Part shown: piece by piece, positions 55,196 to 63,499 of the stretch
Layout: the number at the start of each line of letters is the position of its first letter
Position numbering within the stretch: position 1 is the stretch's first letter
DNA from: Aurantibrevibacter litoralis
Lineage (GTDB): Bacteria > Bacteroidota > Bacteroidia > Flavobacteriales > Flavobacteriaceae
Assembly: GCF_034651555.1 (NCBI RefSeq)
Contig: NZ_JAYEEQ010000005.1
Coordinates: 124,001-188,000 of the forward strand
Reading direction: 5' to 3'
DNA: 64,000 nucleotides
The notes under the pieces: model-generated
Database searches by the model: none
Told to the model about the DNA's origin: nothing
The model's input: only the letters and a program-made list of their open reading frames with translations
Position numbers and translations under genes: made by a program

Positions 55196-55528
55196 TAGTT
55201 TTTATTGTTGTTGCGATCTTATACACCTTGAGATGTTATTCTTTCCTGTGTTCGTTCTTTTGCCGTAAAGCGAGCTTAATGTGTAGTTGCGCTTTAACAA
55301 TTTTTCCCGGTAGCACCGTAGGCTACCTACCTTTTTCACCACACGTTTTTACAAATCCGTAATGAATTAATGCGCTCATAAGAAAGCTATACATAGCATA
55401 AAATATACGGAGATATCTCAGAAACTGTTTTATTTGCCCATACTGATTAGCGTTTTTGTGAAACTACATCGGTTTCGTCGTTTTTATGTTTTTGAAATTT
55501 ATAACTTTGTGTTTTATTTGTAACAATT
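55196..55528. other. Gene-free stretch with a possible hairpin
   Basis: About 333 bases without a supported gene. GGTAGC at 55309-55314 pairs with GCTACC at 55322-55327 across a 7-base loop, followed closely by CTTTTT, so it could be a weak terminator, though it is about 110 bases after the TerB-like stop. TAACTTTG at 55502-55509 resembles a -7 element for the acetyltransferase/aspartate kinase pair. Confidence 0.4.
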
Positions 55529-56008
55529 ATGAAATACAGCATCCGGGAGGCACGGGCGGAAGACATGCCTCAAGTTAGTAAACTGATTCAAGAATTGGCC
55601 GATTTTGAACACGAAAGCGGAGCTGTTGAAATAACCGCAGAAGATTTGGTGCAAGACGGTTTCCAAAAGCACAAACGCTTTCATTGCTTTGTTGCCGAAG
55701 CAGAAGCTGTTATTGTTGGTATGGCCTTGGTGTATATGCGCTATTCTACATGGAAGGGTCCTGTCTTGCATTTAGAAGATTTAATAATCACCAAAAAAAT
55801 GCGAGGGAGTGGATTGGGAACGGCCTTGTTAACCGAGGTAGTAAAGTATGGAAAACGGTTAGGAGTAAAACGGATTTGTTGGGAGGTGCTGGATTGGAAT
55901 GAACCGGCAATTACCTTTTATGAAAGTAAAGGAGCGCACGTTAAGCGCGATTGGGATGTGGTACATTTAGACGAAAAAGGGATAGAAAATTTTATACAAA
56001 ATATATGA
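55529..56008 (+). CDS. GNAT N-acetyltransferase (diamine/thialysine acetyltransferase-like)
   Basis: A 159-residue cytosolic acetyltransferase. Motif A is LEDLIITKKMRGSGLGTALL (about 85-104), with the acetyl-CoA-binding RGSGLG. The start (YSIREARAEDMPQVSKLIQELADFE) and the end (WEVLDWNEPAITFYESKGA) are typical of the spermidine/thialysine acetyltransferase branch, whose substrates are polyamines or lysine analogues. Its TGA overlaps the ATG of aspartate kinase (ATGA), so the two are translationally coupled. Confidence 0.9.
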   Translation: MKYSIREARAEDMPQVSKLIQELADFEHESGAVEITAEDLVQDGFQKHKRFHCFVAEAEAVIVGMALVYMRYSTWKGPVLHLEDLIITKKMRGSGLGTALLTEVVKYGKRLGVKRICWEVLDWNEPAITFYESKGAHVKRDWDVVHLDEKGIENFIQNI

Positions 56009-57255
56009 GAGTATTTAAATTCGGAGGTGCTTCCGTTAAAGATGCGGACGGTATTAAAAATGTAGTACAGGTATTAAGAGAAGTGGGTTATGAAAATACA
56101 TTACTCATAGTTTCTGCTATGGGGAAGACCACCAATGCCATGGAAGAGGTGGTAAATGCCTATTTTAACAATAAATCGGCTTTGGCTTCTTCCCTACAAG
56201 AGGTTATAAAATATCACAACGATATTTTAATGGATCTTTTCAAAAACGATAAACACCCTATTTTTCTTCAGGTAAAATCATTGATCGATGAGGCACAAGG
56301 ATTTTTAGCTTGGAACAAATCGCCAAAGTACAATTTTGTATACGATCAGGTTGTAGGGTATGGCGAACTGGTTTCATCTACCATTCTAAGTGCCTACCTT
56401 AACGAAAGTGGTCTTAAAAGCAATTGGCTCGATGTGCGAAATTTTATAAAAACCGACAGCAATTATAGAGATGCCAACATACATTGGGAGAAAACTCAGG
56501 AAAATGTCACCAAAAAAATAGACAAGACAAAACTGAATATTACGCAAGGATTCTTAGGCAGCGACGAAAATAATTTTACCACTACTTTGGGCAGAGAAGG
56601 ATCAGATTATACGGCAGCAATTCTTGCCTATTGCGTAAATGCGTCCTCAGTGACTATTTGGAAAGATGTACCGGGTGTTCTTAATGCCGACCCTCGATAT
56701 TTTGAAAATGCCCAACTGCTAAACAACATTTCGTATCGGGAGGCCATTGAATTGGCATTCTATGGTGCATCCGTGATTCACCCTAAAACCTTGCAACCTT
56801 TGCAGCGCAAAGAAATACCATTGCTGGTTAAATCGTTCGTAAATCCTTCGGCATCCGGCACTACCGTAGGAAAAGGTATAGGAATAGAGCCTAAAGTACC
56901 CTGTTTTATAGTGAAGAAAAATCAGGTGCTTATGAAACTCTCCTCATTAGATTTTTCTTTTATTGTAGAAGACAGTATGAGCGAACTTTTTAAGTTGTTC
57001 CACGATCATAGAATGAAGGTCGATTTAATTCAGAATTCTGCCATCAGTTTTTCGGTTTGTGTGGATAATAAATACGGTCGGTTAGAGGATTTATTAAATC
57101 ATTTGAAAAGCAAATTTAAAGTGGTACACCATGAGAATGTGTCACTGTACACCATACGGCATTTTGATGCAGAGTCTATAGCCGCATTACAGCAAGGAAA
57201 GGAAATTTTATTAGAACAGCGAGGTAAAGAAACCCTTCAATTGGTCGTGAAATAG
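56005..57255 (+). CDS. lysC: Aspartate kinase
   Basis: A 416-residue enzyme that phosphorylates L-aspartate, the first step to lysine, threonine and methionine. The start at 56005 puts the KFGGASV motif at residues 4-10, as in the family; a longer in-frame opening would overlap the preceding gene by 58 bases. Further blocks are TTLGREGSDYTAAILAY and DVPGVLNADPRYF. The C-terminal 130 residues form ACT regulatory domains, so feedback control by an amino acid is likely. It is coupled to the GNAT gene by a 4-base overlap. Confidence 0.95.
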   Translation: MRVFKFGGASVKDADGIKNVVQVLREVGYENTLLIVSAMGKTTNAMEEVVNAYFNNKSALASSLQEVIKYHNDILMDLFKNDKHPIFLQVKSLIDEAQGFLAWNKSPKYNFVYDQVVGYGELVSSTILSAYLNESGLKSNWLDVRNFIKTDSNYRDANIHWEKTQENVTKKIDKTKLNITQGFLGSDENNFTTTLGREGSDYTAAILAYCVNASSVTIWKDVPGVLNADPRYFENAQLLNNISYREAIELAFYGASVIHPKTLQPLQRKEIPLLVKSFVNPSASGTTVGKGIGIEPKVPCFIVKKNQVLMKLSSLDFSFIVEDSMSELFKLFHDHRMKVDLIQNSAISFSVCVDNKYGRLEDLLNHLKSKFKVVHHENVSLYTIRHFDAESIAALQQGKEILLEQRGKETLQLVVK

Positions 57256-57319
57256 GTTCGAATGCTTAGCTCTCTTTTGTTCTAAACTGATAAAGTAGAG
57301 GCTACCAATTGTAATTTGC

Positions 57320-57327
57320 TATATTTG
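57320..57327 (+). promoter_or_regulatory. Promoter -7 element for the OlsF-like gene
   Basis: TATATTTG, an exact match to the Bacteroidetes -7 consensus, 21 bases before the ATG at 57349. No TTTG was found at the standard -33 distance. Confidence 0.45.
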
Positions 57328-57348
57328 CGACACAATTAATCTATAGCT

Positions 57349-59166
57349 ATGGGTTTAGTGACCGCTAAAGAGGTAGCGAAGGCAATTCATCTAGATAAGT
57401 ACGGCTTTTTTGGAACTTTTATGGGATGGATTCTCATGCGAGTTACTCAAATTTCCAATATAAACAACTTTTACGATCAACATAAACATTTAGAAGGTCT
57501 AGACTTTTTAGACGCTATTTTAGCGTATTACGAGATAAAATTTGAAATTCCCGAAGACGATCTAAAAAGACTTCCGAAAGAGGGAGCGTACATCACCATT
57601 TCCAATCATCCCTTAGGAGGTATGGATGGGGTGCTTCTTTTAAAATTGATGCTTAAAAACCGACCAGATTTTAAGATTATCGCCAATTTTTTGTTGAACA
57701 GAATAGCACCGTTATCGCCATATATTATGCCGGTGAACCCTTTTGAGGGTCATAAAGACGTCAAAAGCAGTATAGGTGGTTTTAAAGCGGCCATAAAACA
57801 TTTACAGGACGGGCAACCATTGGGAATTTTTCCAGCGGGGGAAGTTTCTACGTATAAAGACGGAAAGCTTATCGTAGATAAACCATGGGAAGAGGCTGCG
57901 TTAAAATTAATTCGAAAAGCCGAAGTACCTGTAGTCCCCATTTATTTTCATGCCCGAAATAGTCGATTGTTTTATAGATTGTCTAAAATAAATGACATCT
58001 TTAGAACGGCTAAATTACCCTCCGAGGTATCATCGCAGAGAAACCGACCCATTAAAGTAAGAATTGGTCAACCCATATCCGTTCAGGTTCAAAAGGAACA
58101 AGAAAACTTGGATGAATTCGCGGAATTGCTTCGAAGAAAAACCTATATTTTGGCCAATGCGTATCAAAAAGAACGCCTCATAGATCAGCTTCCTACGACC
58201 TTAAAGATTTCTAAATCCCCAAAAAAAATTGTTACGGCAGTACGCACGGAGGTTATTCAGGAAGAGATAGAACGGCTAAGAGAAAAGGATTGTAGGCTGC
58301 TGCAAAGCAAAAATTACGAGGTTTTTTTGGCTGAGGCGAAGGAGATTCCATTTATATTAAAGGAAATTGGCCGGCAAAGAGAAGTCACCTTTAGAGCCAT
58401 CGGAGAGGGCACCAATAATGCTAGTGATTTGGATAGTTTTGATGCCTATTACCACCATTTATTTCTTTGGGATGATGATGAGAAAATAATTGTCGGGGCA
58501 TACAGAATGGGCATGGGTTCAGCAATATTTGCAAAGTATGGTATCGATGGTTTTTATATTCAGGATCTTTTTAGGGTAGAGCCAGAGTTGCATCAAATGA
58601 TGAGTCAGTCCATCGAAATGGGCAGAGCTTATATTATTAAGGAGTACCAGCTAAAGCCAATGCCTTTGTTTTTATTATGGAAAGGTATTGTGCATACCAC
58701 ATTGCGTTTTCCGGAGCATAAATATTTAATTGGAGGCGTCAGTATCAGCAATCAATTTTCTAATTTTTCAAAGTCTTTAATGATTGAATTTATGAAATCC
58801 AATTACTGGGATCCGTTTGTAGCACAATATATACGTCCCAAAAAGGAATTTAAAGTACAGCTTAAGGATGCAGATAAAGAGTTTGTTTTTGACGAAACAC
58901 AAGCCGATTTAAACAAATTCGACAAAATTATAGATGAGGTAGAGCCGGGAAGTTTGCGCTTGCCTGTCCTTATCAAGAAGTATATAAAGCAAAATGCCAA
59001 GGTGGTAGCCTTTAATGTGGATCCGCTATTCAATAATTCGGTAGACGGTCTTATGTATATTAAGATTGCTGATTTACCGGAAAGTACCGTAAAACCAGTT
59101 ATGGAAGAGTTTCAGGCAGAATTAGAACGCAAGCTAGCGGAAGGCCAGCAAAATTTGGAATTGTAA
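57349..59166 (+). CDS. OlsF-like bifunctional aminolipid acyltransferase
   Basis: A 605-residue two-domain protein. The N-terminal half (about 1-270) is a PlsC-like O-acyltransferase with the HPLGGMDG motif (H87) and an FPAGEVST block. The C-terminal half (about 300-530) resembles OlsB/hemolysin-type GNAT N-acyltransferases (VTFRAIGEGTNNASDLDSFD, IVGAYRMGMG). This order matches OlsF, known from Flavobacterium johnsoniae and Serratia, which makes ornithine lipid by N- then O-acylation; in flavobacteria the head group could instead be glycine or another amino acid. It is a membrane-associated cytosolic enzyme and appears monocistronic. Confidence 0.88.
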   Translation: MGLVTAKEVAKAIHLDKYGFFGTFMGWILMRVTQISNINNFYDQHKHLEGLDFLDAILAYYEIKFEIPEDDLKRLPKEGAYITISNHPLGGMDGVLLLKLMLKNRPDFKIIANFLLNRIAPLSPYIMPVNPFEGHKDVKSSIGGFKAAIKHLQDGQPLGIFPAGEVSTYKDGKLIVDKPWEEAALKLIRKAEVPVVPIYFHARNSRLFYRLSKINDIFRTAKLPSEVSSQRNRPIKVRIGQPISVQVQKEQENLDEFAELLRRKTYILANAYQKERLIDQLPTTLKISKSPKKIVTAVRTEVIQEEIERLREKDCRLLQSKNYEVFLAEAKEIPFILKEIGRQREVTFRAIGEGTNNASDLDSFDAYYHHLFLWDDDEKIIVGAYRMGMGSAIFAKYGIDGFYIQDLFRVEPELHQMMSQSIEMGRAYIIKEYQLKPMPLFLLWKGIVHTTLRFPEHKYLIGGVSISNQFSNFSKSLMIEFMKSNYWDPFVAQYIRPKKEFKVQLKDADKEFVFDETQADLNKFDKIIDEVEPGSLRLPVLIKKYIKQNAKVVAFNVDPLFNNSVDGLMYIKIADLPESTVKPVMEEFQAELERKLAEGQQNLEL

Positions 59167-59212
59167 AAATAGAAGGCGTAATTACGGTTTGTTAGAGCTA
59201 TTATAATACCGT

Positions 59213-59433
59213 TTCAATTTAAAGATTCCCCGACCCTTGGGTCGGGGTTTCCTATTTATCGCTCCTTTGGAGCGGTCGGAACTGTCTTTTTGCAGTTCCG
59301 GGTGAGGTGAAATACAAAATTTCGGTTTTTGGCCCAAAGGCCAAAATGAAACTGGCGAAACCCGTACTGAGCGCAGTAGAAGTATACCCCTATGGCTTGC
59401 CTCGGGGATAGTCAGTTTCAAGAAATTTTTTAT
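59213..59433 (+). repeat. Dispersed stem-loop repeat, copy 2
   Basis: A 221-base copy starting 46 bases after the OlsF-like stop. The first hairpin is perfect (CCCCGACCCTTGGGTCGGGG, 59228-59247). The second is CGCTCC/GGAGCG, where copy 3 has CCTCTCC/GGAGAGG, so paired bases have changed together. The third is GGAACTG/CAGTTCC and the fourth TTTTTGGCC/GGCCAAAA. It contains the CTGAGCGCAG module at 59367-59376. The open frames it contains on the minus strand are by-products of the repeat. Confidence 0.92.
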
Positions 59434-59827
59434 CGGTACCAAAATAGATGAAACCGTGCTTTTGTCTATCTGGAAGCGGACAAACGGTTAGGGACAAAGG
59501 GTATTTGAATCTAGAATCCCGGGTGGTGTTCCAAAATTCTGACCAGAAATCCAAACCAACCTCATTTAGAAGAAATTCGGGGTAGCAGTAATTTGGATTT
59601 ATTGCGGATGGAACGCTAGTCACGTCACGGATTTAGCTTATGGATATCCTTTTATTTCAGTAGTTTACGATGCATGTATTTGGGGTTAGGACCGCAATCA
59701 TTGTAGGATGAAAATTGAGGCAATATCCTGGTGTCTACCTGATGTATATCGCAACTTTTTAATTGTATACCTTCTGATGCCTTATAGGCATCATTAAATT
59801 ACAGTGGCGTTCATACATTTAATTTCG
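59434..59827. other. Gene-poor stretch downstream of repeat copy 2
   Basis: About 394 bases. A minus-strand frame that runs from about 59623 into the repeat has some protein-like words but no ribosome site, and its end lies inside the repeat, so I do not call it a gene. No other feature is clear. Confidence 0.35.
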
Positions 59828-60172
59828 TTATTTCTTTTGAGGCTCATTAGGGTGGATTGTAGTATTAATGCGCTTAAAAAAGTCTTGGAACGGCAGTTGT
59901 AGCTCTTGCCATTTTTCTTGATGCATACGGTAGCATGGGTATTTCCCCTTAAAGGAAACTTTTAGTAGACCTGCCTTTTTAATGGTATTCATGTGTTGCG
60001 TAATAGTAGGTTGCGAAAGACCGATAACATCGACTAAATCGTTGCACATAGCATCTTTATTTTTACTGATATATTGAATGATGGCAATACGCGCAGGATG
60101 CCCCAATACTTTAGCCAAAGATGCCAAGGTATTTTGGGAAGTGTTGAATATGTGAGTTTTAGAAGCACCCAT
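59828..60172 (-). CDS. ArsR-family winged-helix transcriptional regulator
   Basis: A 114-residue DNA-binding protein. The helix-turn-helix is ALAKVLGHPARIAIIQYI followed by LSQPTITQHMNTIKKAGLLK and a beta wing (KGKYPCYRMHQ). ArsR proteins are usually repressors released by metals or other ligands. The CxC motif of arsenic sensors in the recognition helix region is absent; a single Cys (MCNDL) sits there instead, so the inducer is uncertain. A perfect palindrome upstream is its likely operator. Arsenic genes lie 2.3 kb away with two other genes between. Confidence 0.92.
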   Translation of the reverse strand: MGASKTHIFNTSQNTLASLAKVLGHPARIAIIQYISKNKDAMCNDLVDVIGLSQPTITQHMNTIKKAGLLKVSFKGKYPCYRMHQEKWQELQLPFQDFFKRINTTIHPNEPQKK

Positions 60173-60216
60173 AATGGAGGATGATTTCGTTGATTGTGTA
60201 TAGAAATTAAAGTTAC

Positions 60217-60234
60217 GTAATATTGCAATATTAC
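60217..60234. promoter_or_regulatory. Palindromic operator upstream of the arsR-like gene
   Basis: GTAATATTGCAATATTAC is a perfect 18-base palindrome centred about 53 bases before the regulator start, in the size and AT-rich style of ArsR/SmtB operators. TAACTTTA, close to a -7 element, lies immediately downstream on the gene strand. Autorepression is the natural reading. Confidence 0.65.
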
Positions 60235-60250
60235 ATTTACATATTCTTAA

Positions 60251-60286
60251 AAAAAGCCAAATCGTTTATTTTAGATTTGGCTTTTT
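60251..60286. terminator. Bidirectional-looking intrinsic terminator
   Basis: AAAAAGCCAAATC (60251-60263) pairs perfectly with GATTTGGCTTTTT (60274-60286) around a 10-base loop. T-runs follow on either strand. On the minus strand it ends the TM2-protein transcript 9 bases after its stop, isolating it from the arsR-like gene. Confidence 0.8.
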
Positions 60287-60294
60287 CTGATCTA

Positions 60295-60762
60295 CTAAAA
60301 CCAAGGTTTTTTCCCGGCCTGATAGGTATTGTAAAATTCTTCATCCGATTTTGTGAGATAGATGATACCTTCTATAAGCCCTATAATAACAGTTGCCATT
60401 ACAATAAAACTTCCCACAATAAAGCACATGGTAGCATAGCCAATTACAGTCGCAACCAGTAATATAATACCTTCCTTCTGGTACCCTAAAATGAACTTGT
60501 GAACCCCAAGTTGACCAAAAACAATGGCCAATATCCCGGCCAAAATCTTTTTGTTGTCCCCGCCGGCTCCCTTAAGACCTTCACTAAATTCATTGGCTGT
60601 TTTTTTGGCTTCATTTCCAAAATCTTGCGCCGTTTCTTTAGCGTCTTCAGCAAATTCCTTGCTTGCATCTTTGGCATCCTCAAAGGTTTCTTTTGCCGAA
60701 TCTTTTGCATCATTTAATGCGTCCTTGGCCTTATCGCCTAAATCTTTTTTTTCGTCTGACAT
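60295..60762 (-). CDS. TM2-domain protein with LEA-like 11-residue repeats
   Basis: A 155-residue protein. Residues 18-61 are four consecutive 11-mers (DAKDSAKETFE, DAKDASKEFAE, DAKETAQDFGN, EAKKTANEFSE), the A/K/E/D-rich period typical of group 3 LEA and YtxH-like proteins and expected to form an amphipathic helix. Residues about 70-150 form a TM2 domain: two helices with GQLGVHKFILGYQKEGIILL and a short loop. The function is unknown; stress protection or membrane association is plausible. A strong terminator follows. It is monocistronic. Confidence 0.85.
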   Translation of the reverse strand: MSDEKKDLGDKAKDALNDAKDSAKETFEDAKDASKEFAEDAKETAQDFGNEAKKTANEFSEGLKGAGGDNKKILAGILAIVFGQLGVHKFILGYQKEGIILLVATVIGYATMCFIVGSFIVMATVIIGLIEGIIYLTKSDEEFYNTYQAGKKPWF

Positions 60763-60916
60763 GGTTTTTAAATGTTGGTTTATAACAAATGACGTATAAA
60801 AGTACTAAATATTTTAATAGTTTAAAATATTTTTGCGAGTAGATAGAGCGATTTTAATTGTTAGGACAATTGAATTTCTGATAGTTAGCTATTAGATTAA
60901 AAACTAAAAAAAGGGT

Positions 60917-61136
60917 TGAATCTAAAGATTCCCCGACCCTTGGGTAGGGGTTTCCTATTTACCTCTCCTTTGGAGAGGTCGGAACTGCCTTTTTGCAGTT
61001 CCGGGTGAGGTAAAATACAAAATTTTGGATTTTGGCCCAAAGGCCAAAATGAAACTGGCGAAACCCGTACTGAGCGCAGTAGAAGTATACCCCTATGGCT
61101 TGCCTCGGGGATAGTCAGTTTCAAGAAATTTTTTAT
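60917..61136 (+). repeat. Dispersed stem-loop repeat, copy 3
   Basis: A 220-base copy in the same orientation as the others, ending 13 bases before the stop of the minus-strand hydroxyacid dehydrogenase. Stems: CCCCGACCC/GGGTAGGGG (one mismatch), CCTCTCC/GGAGAGG (perfect), GGAACTGC/GCAGTTCC, ATTTTGGCC/GGCCAAAAT, and the outer GAAACTG/CAGTTTC pair. The CTGAGCGCAG module is at 61070-61079. Confidence 0.92.
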
Positions 61137-61149
61137 TTCTAAAATGGAT

Positions 61150-62091
61150 CTAAAGTCTAAAATGTTCTTTTATTTTAGTCACTAAGGTTTGCGCCAATCT
61201 TGCTTTACTTTCAACGGTCCATCCCGCGACATGAGGTGTAAGGATCACATTATGGGCTTGAATAAGATATTGAAAAGCTTCGGGAAGTTTGTCCTCTGAA
61301 AACATATCTTCAAAAGATGACTTCTCATATTCTAATACATCTAATCCCGCACCAAGGACTTTTCCTAATTGTAATGCGGCAACCAAATCTTGGGTTACCA
61401 CCGATTTTCCTCTGGCAGTATTAAGAAACCAAAAAGGGTTCTTAAAAGCATTTATGAACTCGGCATTAATCATTCCTACGGTTAGCGGTGTTTGAGGAAC
61501 ATGTACACTAAGCACTTCTGTTCTTTGTTGAAACTCCATGATACCAACCTGTCTGGCGTTATCATCGCCCACACCACCTAAAATATCAAAACAGATGACT
61601 TCAACATTAAAACCTTGTAGTTTTTTGGCAAATGCCTTACCCATATTTCCGTAACCCAAAATGCCTACGGTTTTGCCGTCCAATTCTATTCCCCGATTTC
61701 CTTCACGATCCCAACGGCCTTGTCGCACTTCATGATCGGCTTTGTTTAACTTATTAAAAAGAGAAAGGAGCATGCCTAGGGTGTGCTCGGCTACGGCATT
61801 GCTATTGCCTTCTGGCGCAGCAGCTAAATAAACACCCTTTTGTTTGGCATAAGCCACATCAATGTTTTCTAATCCGGCGCCAACTCGTGCTATGAATTTT
61901 AAATTAGTGGCTTTGTCTAAAAATGTCGAATCAATAGAAAACCGACTTCGTAGCACAATACCATTATACGCATGTATTTTAGCTTCAATTTCTGTTTTAG
62001 ACGAGGTGTAATCTTCGTCATTGGAAAACCCTAAAGCAGCAAATTGTGTAATTAGTAAAGGATGATTGGTGTCTATGTGGAGGACTTTCAT
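61150..62091 (-). CDS. D-2-hydroxyacid dehydrogenase (NAD-dependent)
   Basis: A 313-residue cytosolic oxidoreductase of the phosphoglycerate-dehydrogenase-like family. The Rossmann motif is GILGYGNMGKAFAKK (about 149-163). Catalytic residues appear as R in RVGAGLENID / LNTARGKSV, E in LDVLEYE, and H in LTPHVAGWT. Substrates could be 3-phosphoglycerate, glyoxylate or another 2-hydroxy acid; the lack of an ACT domain and the short length argue for the stand-alone type. The palindrome TTAAGCATATCTTAA lies 72 bases upstream. Confidence 0.9.
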   Translation of the reverse strand: MKVLHIDTNHPLLITQFAALGFSNDEDYTSSKTEIEAKIHAYNGIVLRSRFSIDSTFLDKATNLKFIARVGAGLENIDVAYAKQKGVYLAAAPEGNSNAVAEHTLGMLLSLFNKLNKADHEVRQGRWDREGNRGIELDGKTVGILGYGNMGKAFAKKLQGFNVEVICFDILGGVGDDNARQVGIMEFQQRTEVLSVHVPQTPLTVGMINAEFINAFKNPFWFLNTARGKSVVTQDLVAALQLGKVLGAGLDVLEYEKSSFEDMFSEDKLPEAFQYLIQAHNVILTPHVAGWTVESKARLAQTLVTKIKEHFRL

Positions 62092-62463
62092 CTGTTTATA
62101 GTTGTTTTTATGGAGTTGTGCTTTAAAGTGTTCAGTACAGGAAAAAATTGGCTCATAAGCACTTAAGCATATCTTAAATGGTTTAAATTTAGGTATTTGA
62201 AAACCTTTGGTTGGTAAAAAAGGGGATTTTTCACTTTGGAACGCAAAAATAACTAAAGAAAATGATTACCGAAATCATTGCGTAAATAATACTCGGAGCA
62301 ATCCTATGCCACATTAAAAAAGCCTTCGCATTATTTTTCCATACCCGGCTGTACGCCCATGCCCATGCCCTTGCGAACGGGAATGGTAAGGAAAGGAACG
62401 CATTGGCGCATTTCAATTTTGATTATCGCGTAAATGTATAGAAAGTAGATTTCTAACTGTACA
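62092..62463. other. Gene-free stretch between the dehydrogenase and acr3
   Basis: About 372 bases. A 61-codon minus-strand frame (62231-62416) has biased composition and no support, so I do not call it. The stretch holds the dehydrogenase promoter and the palindrome listed separately. Confidence 0.4.
62163..62177. promoter_or_regulatory. Second copy of the TTAAGCATATCTTAA palindrome
   Basis: Identical to 34980-34994. It lies 72 bases upstream of the hydroxyacid dehydrogenase start, read on the minus strand. Either a shared regulator site or an AT-rich coincidence. Confidence 0.35.
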
Positions 62464-63498
62464 TTAAAAATACTTTTTCTTGAGCCAAAAGGCGACACGC
62501 ACCAATATAATAAGCGCAGGCACTTCTACCAAAGGGCCTATGACACCGGTGAATGCCTGACCGGAATTGAGACCAAATACCGCAATAGCCACGGCAATAG
62601 CCAGTTCAAAGTTGTTTCCGGCTGCCGTAAAGGCCACCGCTGTCGTTTTATCGTACGACGCGCCCATTGCCTTGGTCATAAAAAAACCAATAATGAACAT
62701 CAACGTAAAATAAATAAGTAAGGGTATGGCTATGCGTAGCACATCCAAAGGTATTTCAACAATAAGTGCTCCTTTTAGTGAAAACATGACTACAATGGTA
62801 AAAAGTAGCGCAATAAGGGTTACAGGAGCTATGGTCGGAATAAAGGTATGAGTGTACCACACTTCTCCTTTGTGCTTTACCAGAACAAATCGGCTCAAAA
62901 TACCCATTACAAAAGGAAGGCCTAAATACAAAGCCACACTTTCTGCAATGGTGCTAATTTCAATATTTACTATAGCTCCTTTAAACCCAAAATAGGGAGG
63001 AAGTACGGTAATAAATAACCAGGCATAAAAACTATAGGCAAATACCTGGAAAATACTGTTAAGCGCTACTAACCCGGCACCGTATTCACTGCTTCCCTCT
63101 GCCAAATCGTTCCAGACCAAAACCATGGCAATGCATCGTGCCAAACCAATAAGAATGAGCCCTACCATATATTCGGGATATTCCTGCAAAAAGGTTATCG
63201 CCAAAAAAAACATCAAAACTGGTCCTATAATCCAATTGAGTATAAGGGAAATGGAAAGTACTTTCACATTTTTGAAGACCTTGGGAAGCAGGGCATAGTT
63301 TGCCTTTGCTAGCGGGGGGTACATCATTAAAATAAGGCCTATGGCTATAGGGATATTGGTAGTACCACTACTGAAGCCATCAACGATTTGCGGAAACTTG
63401 GGCATAAAATAGCCTAGTGATACCCCAAAACCCATGGCTAAAAATATCCAAAGGGTAAGATAACGGTCTAAAAAGCTGAGTTTCTTTTTTGCGGTCAT
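62464..63498 (-). CDS. ACR3-family arsenite efflux transporter
   Basis: A 344-residue inner-membrane protein with ten predicted helices. The ACR3 signature IGLARCIAMVLVWNDLAEGSSEYGAG (about 117-142) contains the conserved cysteine needed for arsenite extrusion, and TAAGNNFELAIAVAIAVFG (about 288-306) is the second family block. It exports As(III), and possibly Sb(III), as an antiporter. It starts 1 base after the arsC stop, so the two are cotranscribed. Confidence 0.94.
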   Translation of the reverse strand: MTAKKKLSFLDRYLTLWIFLAMGFGVSLGYFMPKFPQIVDGFSSGTTNIPIAIGLILMMYPPLAKANYALLPKVFKNVKVLSISLILNWIIGPVLMFFLAITFLQEYPEYMVGLILIGLARCIAMVLVWNDLAEGSSEYGAGLVALNSIFQVFAYSFYAWLFITVLPPYFGFKGAIVNIEISTIAESVALYLGLPFVMGILSRFVLVKHKGEVWYTHTFIPTIAPVTLIALLFTIVVMFSLKGALIVEIPLDVLRIAIPLLIYFTLMFIIGFFMTKAMGASYDKTTAVAFTAAGNNFELAIAVAIAVFGLNSGQAFTGVIGPLVEVPALIILVRVAFWLKKKYF

Positions 63499-63499
63499 A

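Noticed and set aside
59182..59442. Minus-strand open frame of 86 codons, similar to another at 60897-61124
   Set aside because: Both lie inside copies of the dispersed stem-loop repeat and are similar only because the repeat is similar. No ribosome site or independent support.
59390..59623. Minus-strand frame of 77 codons with some protein-like words
   Set aside because: Its 3' part is repeat copy 2 and the rest has no recognisable family. It could be a decayed fragment but the support is too thin.
62231..62416. 61-codon minus-strand frame in the gap before the dehydrogenase
   Set aside because: Biased composition (Ala, Trp, Phe rich), no homologous pattern and no promoter or ribosome site.
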